DNA from: Manis javanica | Taxonomy: Eukaryota; Chordata; Mammalia; Pholidota; Manidae | Reading direction: 5' to 3' | Length of the DNA stretch: 64,000 nucleotides | Assembly (NCBI RefSeq): GCF_040802235.1 | Contig: NC_133167.1 | Location: 43,832,001 to 43,896,000, forward strand | Shown: positions 9,661 to 21,698 of the stretch, in pieces | Position numbering within the stretch: the first letter of the stretch is position 1 | Layout: each line of letters opens with the position of its first letter | Position numbers and translations under genes: made by a program | The notes under the pieces: generated by a model | What the model was told of the DNA's origin: nothing | Seen by the model: only the letters and a program-made list of their open reading frames with translations | Databases searched by the model: none

Positions 9661-12600
9661 CTATTTGAGCATTCTGAGGAACCTCCATACTGCTTTCCAC
9701 AATGGATGAACTAATTTACATTCCCACCAGCAGTGGAGGAGGGTTCCCCTTTCTTCACAACCTCGCCAACATTTGTTGTTGTTTGTCTTTTGGATGGTAG
9801 CCATCCTTACTGGTGTGAGGTGATATCTCATTATGGTTTTAATTTGCATTTCTCTGATAACTAGCAATGTGGAGCATCTTTTCATGTGTCTGTTGGCCAT
9901 CTGAATTTCTTCTTTGGAGAACTGTCTGCTCAGATCCTCTGCCCATTTTTAAATTGGATTATTTGCTTTTTGTTTGTTGAGGTGTGTGAGCTCTTTATAT
10001 ATTTTAGATGTCAAGCCTTTATCAGATCTGTCATTTATGAATATATTCTCCCATACTGTAAGGTACGTTTTTGTTCTATTGATGGTGTCCTTTGCTGTAC
10101 AGAACCTTTTCAGCTTGATGTAGTCCCACTTGTTCATTTTTTATTTTGTTTTCCTTGCCCAGGGGGATATGTTCATGAAAAAGTCGGTCATGTTTATGTC
10201 CAAGAGATTTTTGCCTATTTTTTTTTCTAAGAGTTTTGTGCTTTCATGACTTATGTTCAAGTCTTTAATCCATTTTGAAATTACTCTTGTGTATGGGGTT
10301 AGACAGTGATCCACTTTCATTTTATTACATGTAGTTGTCCATTTTGCCAGCACCATCTGTTGAAGAGACTGTCATTACCCCATTGTATGTCCATGGTTCC
10401 TTTATCGAGTATTAATTGACCATATATGTTTGGATTAATGTCCGGAGTCTCTAATCTGTTCTGCTTGTCTGTGGCTCTGTTCTTATGCCAGTACCAAATT
10501 GTCTTGATTACTATGGCTTTGTAGAAGAGCTTGAAGTTGGGGAGTGAGATCCCCCCCCCCCGCTTTATTCTTCTTTCTCAGGATTGCTTTGGCTATTCAG
10601 AGTCTTTGGTGTTTCCATATGAATTTTTGAACTATTTGTTCCAGTTCATTGAAGAATGCTGTTGGTAATTTGATAGGGATTGCATCAAATCTGTATATTG
10701 TTTTGGGCAGGATGGCCATTTTGATGATATTAATTCTTCCTAGCCAAGAGCATCAGATGAGTTTCCATTTGTTAGTATCCTCTTTAGTTTCTCTTAAGTA
10801 TGTCTTACAGTTTTCAGGGTATAGGTCTTTCACTTCTTTGGTTAGGTTTATTCCTAGGTATTTTATTCTTTTTGATGCAATTGTGAATGGAATTGTTTTC
10901 CTGATTTTTCTTTCTATTGGTTCATTTTTAGTGTATAGGAAAGCCACATATTTCTGTGTGTTAATTTTGGACCCTGCAACTTTGCTGAATTCTGATATCA
11001 GTTCTAGTAGTTTTGGAGTGGAGTCTTAAGAGTTTTTTGTGTACAATATCATGTCATCTGCAAATAGTGACAGTTTAACTTCTTCTTTACCAATCTGGAT
11101 TCCTTGTATTTCTTTGTTTTGTCTAGTTGATGTGGCTAGGAACTCCAGTACTATGTTAAATAACAGTGGGTGTAGTGGGCACCCCTGTCTAGTTCCCAAT
11201 CTCAGAGGAAAAGCTTTCAGCTTCTTGCTGTTCAATATAATGTTGGCTGTGGGTTTATCATAGATGGCGTTTATTATGTTGAGGTACTTGCCCTCTATTC
11301 CCATTTTGCTGAGAGTTTTTATCATGAATGGATGTTGAACTTTGTCAAATGCTTTTTCAGCATCTATGGAGATGATCATGTGGTTTTTGTTTTTCTTTTT
11401 GTTGATGTGGTGGTTGATGTTGATGGATTTTCAAATGTTGTACCATCCTTGCATCCCTGGGATGAATCCCACTTACTTGGTCATGGTGTATGATCCTTTT
11501 GATATATTCTTGAATTTGGTTTGCTATTATTTTGTTGAGTATTTTTGCATCTACGTTCATCAGGGATATTGGTCTGTAATTTTCTTTTTTGGTGGGGTCT
11601 TTGCCTGGTTTTGGTATTAAGGTGATGTTGGCTTCATAGAATGAGTTTGGGAGTATTCCTTCCTCTTCTACTTTTTGGAAAACTTTAAGGAGAATGGGTA
11701 TTATGTCTTCTCTGTATGTCTGATAAAATTCCAAGGTAAATCCATCTGGCCCAGGGGTTTTGTTTGTGGGTAGTTTTTTGATTACTGCTTCAATTTCTTT
11801 GCTGGTAAAATGTTTGTTTAGATTTTGTGTTTCTTCCTTGGTCGGTCTTGGAAGGTTGTATTTTTCTAGGAAGTTGTCCATTTCTTCTAAATTTTCCAGC
11901 TTGTTGGCATATAGATTTTCATAGTAGTCTTTAATAATTCTTTGTATTTCTGTGGAGTCTGTTGTGATTTTTCCATTCTCATTTCTGATTCTGTTGATGT
12001 GTGTTGATTCCCTTTTTCTCTTAATAAGTTTGGCTAGAGGCTTATTTATTTTGTTCATTTTCTCAAAGAACCAGCTCTTGGTTTCATTGATTTTTTTCTA
12101 TTGTTTTATTCTTCTCAATTTTGTTTATTTCTTCTCTGATCTTTATTATGTCCCTCCTTCTGCTCACTTTAGGCCTCATTTGTTCTTCTTTTTCCAGTTT
12201 CGATAATTGTGATGTTAGACTATTCATTTGGGATTGTTCTTCCTTCTTTAAATATGCCTAGATTGCTATATACTTTCCTCTTAAGACCGCTTTCGCTGCA
12301 TCCCACAGAAGTTGGGGCTTTGTGTTGTTGTTGTCATTTGTTTCCATATATTGCTGGATCTCTATTTTAATTTGTTCATTGATTCATTGATTATTTAGGA
12401 GCATGTTGTTAAGCCTCCATGTGTTTGTGAGCCTTTTTGCTTTCTTTGTACAATTTATTTCTAGTTTTATACCTTTGTGGTCTGAAAAGTTGGTTGGTAG
12501 GATTTCAATCTTTTGGAATATACTGAGGCTCTTTTTGTGGCCTAGTTTGTGGTCTATTCTGGAGAATGTTTCATGTGCACTTGAGAAGAATGTATATCCT

Positions 12601-13186
12601 GTTGCTTTTGGATGTAGAGTTCTATAGATGTCTATTAGGTCCATCTGTTCTAGTGTGTTGTTCAGTGGCTCCATGTCCTTACTTATTTTCTGTCTGGTGG
12701 ATCTATCCTTTGGGGTGAGTAGCATGTTGAAGTCTCCTAAAATGAATGCATTGCATTCTATTTCCTCCTTTATTTCTGTTAGTATTTGTTTCACATATGC
12801 TGGTGCTCCTGTATTGGGTGCATATATATTTATAATGGTTTTATCCTCTTGTTGGAGTCCTTTATCATTATGTAATGTCCTTCTTTATCTCTTGTTACTT
12901 TCTTTGTTTTGAAGTCTATTTTGTCTCATGCTAGTACTGCAACACCTGCTTTCTTCTCTCTGTTGTTTGCATGAAATGTCTTTTTCCATGCCTTGACTTT
13001 TACTCTGTGCATGTCCTTGGGTTTGAGGTGAGTTTTCTGTAAGCAGCATATAGATGGTTCTTGCTTTTTTATCCATTCTATTACTCTGTGTCTTTTGATT
13101 GGTGCATTCAGTCCATTTACATTTAGGGTGACTATTGAAAGATATGTACTTATTGCCATTGTAGGCTTTAGATTCATAGTTACCAA
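9661..13186 (-). pseudogene. LINE-1 ORF2 (endonuclease and reverse transcriptase), broken
   Basis: ORF2 encodes the endonuclease/reverse transcriptase used in target-primed reverse transcription. The N-terminal endonuclease start is near 13159-13186 and shows LNVNGLNAP. The DFN-type block (LGDFNMLL) is near 12740, and an SDHK block lies near 12440. The reverse transcriptase carries FADDMILY near 11060 (catalytic Asp pair) and a long conserved block from 12058 to 11030. The C-terminal cysteine-rich part has [19 protein letters not shown] near 9700. Reading is broken into several frames by indels, including an 11-C run at 10551-10561 and a shift near 11360, so no complete protein is made. Confidence 0.9.
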
Positions 13187-13429
13187 AGGTTCAAGGTTAG
13201 CTTCTTTAGTATCTTACTGTCTAACTTAGCTCGCTTATTGAGCTGTTATAAGCACTGTCTGGTGATTCTTTACTTCTCTCACTTCTTATTCCTCCTCCTC
13301 CATTCTTTATATGTTGGTTGTTTTATTCTGTGCTATTTTGTGTTTCCTTTAACTGCTTTTGTGGGTAGTTGATTTTATTTTTTGCCTTTAGTTAATATTT
13401 GGTTGGTCTGCTTTCTTTGCTGTGATTTT

Positions 13430-14319
13430 ATTTTCTCTGGTGACATCTATTTAGTCTTAGGAGTGCTCCCATCTAGAACAGTCCCTCTAAAATATCTTGT
13501 AGAGGTGATTTGTGGGAGGCAAATTCCCTCAGCTTTTGCTTGTCTGGAAATTGTTTAATCCCTCCTTCATATTTAAATGATAATCATGCTGGATATAGTA
13601 TCCTTGGTTCAAGGCCCTTCTGTTTCATTGCATTAAATATATCATGCCATTCTCTTCTGGCCTGTAAGGTTTCTGTTGAAAAGTCTGATGATAGCCTGAT
13701 GGGTTTTCCTTTGTAAGTGACCTTTTTTCCTCTCTCTGGCTGCCTTTAAAACTCTGTCCTTGTCCTTGATCTATGCCATTTTAATTATTATGCCTCTTGG
13801 TGTTGTCCTCCTTGTGTCCCTTCTGTTGGGAGTTCTGTGTACTTCCATGGTCTGATCGATTATTTCCTCCCCCAGTTTGGGGAAGTTTTCAGCAATTATT
13901 TCTCCAAAGACACTTTCTATCCCTTTCTCTCTCTTCTTCTTCTTCTGGTACCCCTATAGTGCAGATATTGTTCCTTTTGGATTGGTCACACAGTTCTCTT
14001 AATATTGTTTCATTCCTGGAGATCTTTCTATCTCTCTCTGTGTCAGCTTCTATGCCTTCCTTTTCTCTGGTTTCTATTCCATCAATGGCCTCTTGCGTCT
14101 TATCCATTCCATTCTGCTTATAAATCCTTCCAGAGATTGTTTCATTTCTGTAATCTCCCTCCGGACGTCATCCCTTAGCTCTTGTATATTTCTCTGCAGC
14201 TCCATCAGCATGGTTATGACCTTTATTTTGAATTCTTTTTCAGGAAGACTGGTTAGGTCTATCTCCTTCTCAGGGGTTGCCTCTGTGATTTTGGTCTGCC
14301 TCAAATTCTGCCTTTTCAT
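13430..14319 (-). pseudogene. LINE-1 ORF1 (RNA-binding protein), broken
   Basis: The likely start is the ATG at 14319 (MKRQNLRQTK...), giving a short N-terminal region followed by a coiled coil rich in heptad-like Leu/Glu/Arg (about 14240-14120). A NICTIGVPEEEE block near 13950 is typical of the L1 ORF1 RRM-preceding region. Sequence consistent with the C-terminal domain continues to about 13430, but with stops and frameshifts. ORF1p is the nucleic-acid chaperone of the L1 RNP. The 3' boundary is approximate. Confidence 0.8.
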
Positions 14320-15138
14320 GGCGATAGAGATAGTTTGCAGAGCTAACGTGAGTGACAGCTGGGAAAACATCCCTTCTTGTTGGTTTGTGGCCTTCCTCTC
14401 CTGGGAGAACAGCGACCTCTAGTGGCTTGTGCTGGGCAGCTGCATGCAGACGGGGCTTCTGATTCTTGCCCGGCTGCTGTGGAGTTTAGCTCTGTGGTTG
14501 CTGTGGGAATGGCCTGCCTCAGGCTGCTGCTCCAATATGGCGGAGCAGCATCAGAGGGGAAACGGCCCTGAGGCTGTTTATCTCCATGAGGGGCCTCCAA
14601 GGTGCGCTGCTGCACAGGGGTTAGGGTGCCCAGAGTTCCCCGGGATTCCCAGCCGTTGAGCTACGTGTCCCAGGATGCTTCTGTCCAGCTGTGTGGTCCC
14701 TCTGCCTTTAAGACTTTCAAAAAGCACTCTCTTTTCTTTGTCTCCAGGATGCCAGCTGTGGGGATCTCACAGGTCTTACTGTCCTGTTTCCCTAGTGTCC
14801 AGCACCCCACACACGTACTGTGTCTGCGCTCTGGTGCGAATGGCTAGGACAGGCTATTTAGCAGTCCTGGGTTCCCTCTCCCTCCCTGCTCCGACTTCTC
14901 TCTTCCCACTGGGAGCTGGGGTGAGGGGCGCTTGGGTCCCGCCAGGCTGCGGCTTGTATCTTACTCTCTTCCCAAGGCACTGTGTTCTCGCAGGTGTGGA
15001 TGTGGTCTGGCTGAAGTCCTGTGCCTTCTCCTCTCTCTTTTAGGAAGAGTTGTATTTGTTGTATTTTCAAAAATATATGTGGTTTTGGGAGGAGATTTCT
15101 GCTGCTCTACTCATGCCACCATCTTGGCTCCACCCCCA
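14320..15138 (-). promoter_or_regulatory. LINE-1 5' UTR and internal promoter region
   Basis: GC- and CpG-richer than its surroundings, starting TGGGGGTGGAGCCAAGATGG on the minus strand. The element GCCAAGATGG, which resembles a YY1-type site at the start of many mammalian L1 promoters, lies just inside the 5' end, and a second CAATATGGCGGAG occurs near 14535 on the + strand. Promoter function is inferred from position in the element. Confidence 0.65.
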
Positions 15139-15559
15139 GTACCTGTAATTTTTATACATACACCTGAGTGCGCAGGATTTCTCCATCTTTCTCAAAGCCA
15201 TTTTCATTAGAAAATAAATGTAGTGAATTTATAAATAAGGAGGTGGAGAAACAATATTCTCTCTTCACATTTGCCAAGCTCTGTGATTAAAACAGACACA
15301 GAGCTTGGCCCAGAAATTCGCTAGAATTCAACATTGCTATGGAGTATCTAAGAATAGACAGAATTTTTTTTCCCTTTTTTTCTCATTTTTTGAAACTTGA
15401 TATTCCTGTCTTAATTATCCTCCTTTGGGAATTGTATGCAATATTCATAGTTAGATTTTGGATTAGAGCTGTTACTGACAATTTTCTAAGGACATCTTCA
15501 GAGCAAAGATATGTAAAATGACAAGGATAAATGTTTTCTTTATCTGACCATGTGTAATG

Positions 15560-15800
15560 GAAATTCCAGGGCAAAATACCTCTAAAAACCGAAATCAGTC
15601 AAAAGGGAGAAATAAAGTCCAAAATCCATTTATTGCTCCGGAACTGCAGTCTCAGGCGGTCTTCTCTGCTCAAGCAGCAACCACACCAGCCTTCCCCCTC
15701 ACCTCGCAGGTACAGATAAGCCCTCTGTTGCCCAGGTAATTACCCATTGATATGGAGATGAACTTCTCCACCCCTGAGGAAAGATGCAAATGCAATAAAG
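15560..15800. repeat. Old LTR-like repeat (pair with 29470-29800)
   Basis: Shares GAAATCAGTCAA followed by a purine-rich stretch and TTTATTGCT with 29490-29550, and both then become pyrimidine-rich. The TTTATT may be a reversed polyadenylation signal, suggesting an antisense LTR relic. Family not assigned. Confidence 0.3.
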
Positions 15801-18050
15801 CCATACTTCTTTCCACCACTGAACACCTATTGATACACAGATGTACTAAAGCCAAGCGAGATATTCTGGAAATATTAAAATTTTACCCACACCATGGTTG
15901 TATATTTTTTCTTTTAAAGAGCAATAGGCAAAAGTAGTATAAACATCTAAAGAGAAAGTACTCTGTAAGTCGTGGTTTATATTATGTTTTGAAGAGGAGA
16001 GATTGGAAGCAAGGAGAATAGTTATTCTATGTTTATTCCATAACTGGGTTTTTACTGATCACACAACTGTGTAGGTGGATTAAAAACTGTGGTCTAATGT
16101 AACTATAATGTGATTAGTATAATTAATAAGTAAGCATTGTATTATTTAGAAGGGCATGGTTGATGTGGTAATAATGATGGTAATTTTTAAGAAATTTTGT
16201 ATTATACTAACCAACTACAGTAGCTTGAAATGCTAGAGTTTTATTCAAAAGAACTGCATTATAAGGGTAACGTGCAATGTGTACACATAACTCCAGTGCA
16301 CTAGCAACTACTAGGCCAGTTGTATTTATTGTTGGACACACACTGTTACTGACTTTCCTGGGATGGATGCAGGTGTTTTTGATCCTGTTTTCTCCCCATC
16401 TTGACTACTTTTAAGAGAGGAGAGAAATGGGAAGATATTGGTCAAAGAGCACAAATATCCAGTTGTAAGATTAACCAGTTCTGAAGATCTAAGGTTCAGC
16501 ATGGTGATTGTAACTAATAATACTGTATTATATACTTGAACGTTGTTGAGAGTAGATCTTAAAAGTTCTCTCTCCAAAAAAAATGGTAATTAAATTATGA
16601 GATAGAGGTACTAGCAATAGGCATTGAAGAAATATTCACTGAATGGATTTTTAAAGAGGGAAGAGAGGAAAACTGAGAAAGAACTTAGATTTGAAGAAGT
16701 TAAAATTTTTTAAAATGGAGACTAGAAAACCTAAGAACCATCAAATGTGAGAATAAAAAAAAATCTAAGGAATCTTGAGTCACGTGTATGTAAACATATA
16801 TGAGAGCCCTTGGTAAAACCCACATATTTAGCATTTATATATGTTAAGATTCAAAACCAGCTTTCTGATCTACAGTGTCAGAACCTCTATATACCCACAG
16901 CTTGTGCTGCTCTTATGTACAGATCTATGTGGAGGAGGCTGCCTGTTTTCTAACATCATTAGAAAATAGGCTGTACTGTTCAATAAAATGTTCTGGTCAG
17001 TAGAGTCACATTACACATATCATACCCATATCATCCATAGCCCATGAATCTGATTACAGTAAACCACACATAACTCTAAAACTCAAAAAAGAAATGGTAA
17101 AAAGAAACTGGTCATAATTTAACCATTGATGAAAACGTATAAAGATTGTGTAGCACTTTCATGATCCTCATATGGATGCCACTTAACTTTGCACCCTGCA
17201 GACTCTAGTATTTGTCAGTAGCAGCTACACTAATCAGCTTGATAGAAAGCTGGGTGAGCTAGGTTTTACTGAAGTAGATAGAGCACCCTGTGGTTATTGC
17301 AAGTTCTGTGAGAGAAAGGTCAATTAATTCTGCTAGGCCAAAAGAAAGAGTGTGGCCTAAATTTGATCAAGAAATATGTATAGGTCATTAAAAATTGAAT
17401 ATCAGCCTAACCTACTGAAATCCTTAGCTCTTACATATATATATTTATTTTTACTTTTTTATGTGTTTGATTTTCAGAAGTGTATTTAGGAATATTCTCT
17501 TTTATGGCTAAGATCACCATTTCAAAAATACAGTACCTCACATTTTTATATCTCTACAAACATTACTGGAGTTTCAGAACACATTTGTGCCCACATCAAG
17601 ATGATTATTTGCACTGTGCAGATAGGAGAAGCAGGGGCATGAGGCAATTTCTCTAAGCTTTCTAGAAATATCCCCTGAGCCAGTGGAAAGGAGAGCCTGA
17701 GACACAAAATTACATGTGTACTCCCTAAAAGCACATCTTGAATGCATCTGCAGTCTTAGAGGTGGGGTGGGGCATAGATAGCCAAACCAGAGTTGGCTTT
17801 CAACACTTGCTACTACAGTCCTAACAAGGAGATCTTTATACCCACATGCACATAAAGAAAGAGGGCATCAAGGTGATTACCGGGATGAATTTTCACTGGT
17901 CTAAAATGCCTTTAGGGTGTTTAATGGCAAGAAGATAGATTAGTTGGCTTTTCCAAGGCCTTCCTAATAGTTATAATTCTATTCAGTGAAAGATACAAGG
18001 ATGAAAATTTAAAGTGTTTACCTTTCTTTTTCTTTTATTTTCCTTTACAG
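15801..18050. other. SPATS2L intron, no gene recognised
   Basis: AT-rich intron ending in a good polypyrimidine tract and acceptor (TTTTCCTTTACAG, ending at 18050). A segment at 15990-16100 resembles 5487-5600. No coding exon is recognised in this stretch. Confidence 0.55.
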
Positions 18051-18159
18051 ATCTATGCAGTTCGGTCAGTTGTTCCCAATAAAAGCAATAATGAAATAGT
18101 CCTGATGCTACAACAGTTTGATTTTAATGTAGATAAAGCAGTGCAAGTCTTCGTGGATG
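18051..18159 (+). CDS. SPATS2L: SPATS2L coding exon (UBA-like N-terminal domain)
   Basis: An acceptor TTTCCTTTACAG precedes 18051 and a donor GGTGAG follows 18159. The 109-nt exon reads IYAVRSVVPNKSNN... and ends ...KAVQVFVD plus one base (phase 1). This is the conserved N-terminal UBA-like segment of the SPATS2/SPATS2L family. SPATS2L is a nucleolar and stress-granule-associated protein in the literature; its precise biochemical role is not settled. The preceding coding exon is not in the window. The paralogue SPATS2 has a different sequence here and throughout the later exons, so SPATS2L is the better match. Confidence 0.9.
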
Positions 18160-19828
18160 GTGAGTATACATGACCCTTGCACCTGAAGATGTTAGAATAT
18201 TCTGTATTTTTTGTATATCTTTCCTTGAGTGCACTGAATACCAAATAGTTACTAATCCTTTAGTTCTCATAAAAATATGCTAGACTTTAAAAACATATCT
18301 ACATAATAAGAGCAGAATTTGGAGGTTCTTTTTCTCTCATTAAAGAAACATAAAACAGACTGTAGATAGTTTTTCCAAAGGATCTCTATTAAAATGCTGC
18401 CAATTCCGCTGTCTACCAGTCATTCCTTTTTGGTATTAAACATGTTCTTTATTTGTTGCTGTTCTTGTCAACGAAGGATAATGTGCCTCATTCCCGACGT
18501 GGAAAGCCATCTTCACTCTCACCCAGCAGAGTTCTCCTTGGCCTAATGACTGGAATCTTTGAACCCGATGGTCTGAGAGGACTGGTTAATTCATTAATAT
18601 CCTTAGATTAATATCCTATGATTCTGAGATTGTTTAATTAACCAGAATATCAGTTCATCTTATCTACCACTAGAATCTTTCTGCTGTTTAAAAAAAAGAT
18701 GTGTTTTTTAGATAGCCCATTGCCAGTGATGTTCTGGAATCTAAAGTTTCAGGAATGTGTTTATCCTAAAAGTTTATAACCTTAGGCTTTAGATTTCCTA
18801 TAAATTCTGGGGAAACTCTCCTTTCCTAATCAAATTAAACAAGTTCCGTTTATGAACAAAGTTCTCATACCTGTCTTTAGTTACCATATGCCTTCTGTCC
18901 TAGTATTTGTTTCTATTTTGTATGTATGGACCCGCTATTACCTGACAGATAAGATGAGGGAAAGCCTATTGGCACATTTCTCAGTTATATCCTATTTACA
19001 CTTACTTGTTAAGGACAGTTTGATTTAACTGTTTTCCTAGGAGTAGAATAACCTTTCTAAGTCTCTACAAGTATAATTAAATTTCAGGCAAATTCTTAGA
19101 ACCAGGCAGCACACTCACATTCTGATATCTGCAGTCAAGGGTTAGGGTCCTAAATGAAGTAGAAATGATTATCATGCAAAATAGACTTGAAAGCAGACCA
19201 CCATGCATAACTTTACTGTTCCCCCCACCCCCTGCTTCCTATACTAGCAGATAGAGAATCTTCTGTCATAAAGAAACCAATAGTAGAGAATGCAATATGA
19301 AGCTGACTTTGCACCATTTGGTGCAATTGGTGTTAAGAAAAATCTGGGGGGATATATGCACATTCTGGCTCAGATGAACTCCCTTTTCAGGTTTCACTGC
19401 CAACATCATCAAAATTTTTTTAAAAAATCCTGTAGAAAAGGGAAAAAGGTTCTTAGCCCCATTCCTCCCCACCCTCCTTTGGATTGAGGCCTTCACATTC
19501 CCCGTTATGAAAGTTTTTCTTACAGAGTGACCCTGATGAGATGCACAGATGTTCAGTAACTGATACAATGCCATCAAAAGCCTTTTGTATTTAAATGGAG
19601 CACGTTGTTTTGTCCTTCTTGAAATTCCCACCTTGTCAGTGTTGAGATCTCATTTAAAAAAAAAGCTTATTGATTGCCCAGAAACCTCATTTTGGTTAGG
19701 CATCAATCAGAAAACATGTTTAAGAACCACTGAGAACCAAAAATATTTCTTAGAAATCACTTACAAGGCCTATTACAAGCACCATTCCCAAGTGGCTTAA
19801 AAATCTACCAGCAGTTTCAGTATAACTA
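18160..19828. other. SPATS2L intron, nothing recognised
   Basis: No convincing exon was found, although a coding segment known from other mammals' SPATS2L is expected somewhere between 18160 and 22754. Confidence 0.5.
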
Positions 19829-20373
19829 TGTAACGGAGTGCAGAGAGCATCAAGTCAGGAAAAAGAACTAATGACACTTAACCTGACTGCCTAGAGCAAG
19901 AGCCACCCAGTCTTTTCTTGTGTAAATTACCCGAGGCTTCTGAGAAATGCGCCTACCCTAAGTTAGATAACTAGAAGTGGGCAACAGCCTGGGAACGCCT
20001 GGGGATGTAACCTGTGATAAATCACATAGACAGGCTTGGGTAAGCAAGAGATAACAATTGAAGTGGGCAGGCAACTGGCGCGTTCCCTAAAAAGGTTACA
20101 ATGTTTCCCATTGGTTACAATATAGAGTGTGTTTTAAACCTATTAGTTGTAGAACTGCGTGGGCTTTGGTGTAACTGCTGTGAAGATCCTACGTAATCAG
20201 TACCCAAAGTTGCTTCGGGGTCGGCAGTTCGTACTCGGCCTTACTCGGCCTGCTTGTCAGGGGAGGTGCTGTCGACCCCAGCTTGCTGGCTGAATAAAGA
20301 CTTTGCTTGGATTTTCATCTCCATGTCCGTGTGTCTTGTTCTCTGGGAAACCCCGGAGTCCTAGACCCTAACA
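19829..20373 (+). mobile_element. Solo gammaretroviral LTR, TSD ACTA
   Basis: Begins TGTAACGGAGTGC and ends CCCTAACA, flanked by ACTA on both sides (19825-19828 and 20374-20377). It has AATAAA at 20293-20298 followed by GACTTTGCTTGG. It is 545 bp and matches, in the opposite orientation, both LTRs of the provirus at 42820-51954. It contains a short tandem duplication (TACTCGGCCT twice, around 20232-20251) not seen in the other LTRs. The region where the provirus LTRs have TATATAAT reads TACGTAAT here. Solo LTRs arise from recombination between the two LTRs of a provirus. It is in the same orientation as SPATS2L. Confidence 0.95.
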
Positions 20374-21471
20374 ACTATAATTTAATAACAACAGTCTCAA
20401 AATCCTTTGTAAATAAGGTATTTCTTCCTCAGAATTAATCTCTAAAAGCTCATTGTCCAAATTGCAAATAGAATTTATGCCAAAATATGAAAATTTAAGA
20501 AGTAATTGAGTACTATAATGGAAAGCAGTAAGCAACTCACCTTCTTCCTCTGATTAAAAAGAGCAGCATTTAACATTTTTTAGATTTAATTTTATTTAAA
20601 AAGGTGAAGTATAGCTTTAAGTAAGAACTACCGTAATGACTATTAGCCACTGGAGTGACTTAAAAAGAAACCTAGTGAATGTGACTTCCTAAAGTTCTTC
20701 CAAAGGAAAATACTGGGAAACATTCATTCTCTGGGCAAATGAGAGAAAGACCAGCTTTCTGGTTAATAAAAGTCTTAATTACAGCTACTTCTAAGTGCAG
20801 TCTTATTATTTCTAGTACATGTAACTCAAAAAGCCATAACAGAGGCACTGAATTGGAAACTTTGAATAGATAGGAATAATTAGCCTGTCTAAACGTTAGT
20901 CAAAGCAATATGGCCTTCTGCTTATCTAACAGTGACAGTAGACTGAATAATTGGTACCTTACTAATTTGAAATTCGTTATAAAGACCAGCCTGAAGTTTA
21001 CCTTGAGTAGCCAACACACTCAATGTAGAGAACTATTAGTATAATGAGATTGTATGAGAATGCTTAAAACTGTTAAAAGAATACATTTAAGAGCTACTCT
21101 TTTAGAAGTACCTATTTATATGAAAACAGCTGATGTCCTCAGGACCAGTAACTTATTCTTGAAATTACCTCCAGGACAGTTGGCATGAGTGAAAGAACTT
21201 GGTTAGAGGACATGGAAACAGTTGTTACAACTGACCAATAGTAAAACATTTTCTTGTAAAGTATTTCATAACTTAATCGGGTTAGGCTTTCCCTCTGAGT
21301 CCATACAGTTCGTTCTGCAGATGTTTGTAGATAGCATTGAGAAAACCTGGACCTCAGCTTGTCATTTGACAAACTTATTTTGTTTCAAAGTGGAAGCCTT
21401 GCAAAGACCCAGCCAAGGTGAGAAGAGCAAAGTTGACATCAGGTAATCTGTCCTCTTTCTCACCTTTCAAG
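20374..21471. other. SPATS2L intron, nothing recognised
   Basis: AT-rich intron. A weak exon-like piece ending in AAG|GTGAGAAG near 21417 was seen but not supported. Confidence 0.4.
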
Positions 21472-21698
21472 GTGTGAACATGAAGAGTAAAGGCAGAAAA
21501 GGAGCAGGAGAAGCCGAACAGAAAGCTGTCATTCACTTGACTAGTAATATTCAAAATCCCATGTTTGATCCAGAAGATTATAGGCATTTTGATTCATATA
21601 TCAAAAAGAACAAATCTAATTCTACCTATGGCAATGAAGCTATCAGAAAATTCTCAAGATATATTTCATCTTCTCTAAGACAACATGATAAAAAAAAA
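21472..21698 (+). CDS. Candidate coding exon of unknown origin
   Basis: An acceptor-like TTTCTCACCTTTCAAG ends at 21471 and a donor GTAAGC starts at 21699. The 227-nt interval is open in the phase that continues the exon ending at 18159 (two bases complete a Gly codon, then 75 codons to a final Lys-Lys-Lys). The peptide is Lys/Ser-rich with a DPEDYRHFDSYIKK segment and matches no domain I recognise. It does not resemble the SPATS2L segment known from other mammals at this position. It ends in phase 0, and joining directly to 22755 gives a TAA at 22764-22766. It could be a lineage-specific cassette exon, a terminal exon reading through to a stop at 21711, part of an unrelated transcript, or a chance ORF. 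Confidence 0.35.

Larger units (their letters stand above)
7198..15138 (-). mobile_element. LINE-1, near full length, with env-derived 3' end
   Basis: The order on the minus strand is a 5' end starting TGGGGGTGGAGCCAAGATGG (15138), a 5' UTR, ORF1, ORF2, an L1 3' UTR, an unusual env-bearing extension, an AATAAA signal in CAATAAATAGG, and an A-rich tail interrupted by CAA units (7198-7216). The length of about 7.9 kb exceeds a usual 6-7 kb L1, the excess being the extension at 7217-9000. Both ORFs are broken, so it is not autonomous now. The proposed target-site duplication is at 15139-15153 and 6505-6518. Confidence 0.9.

Noticed and set aside
9886..12912. Several + strand ORFs rich in Phe/Leu
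   Set aside because: They are antisense shadows of the L1 ORF2 on the minus strand.
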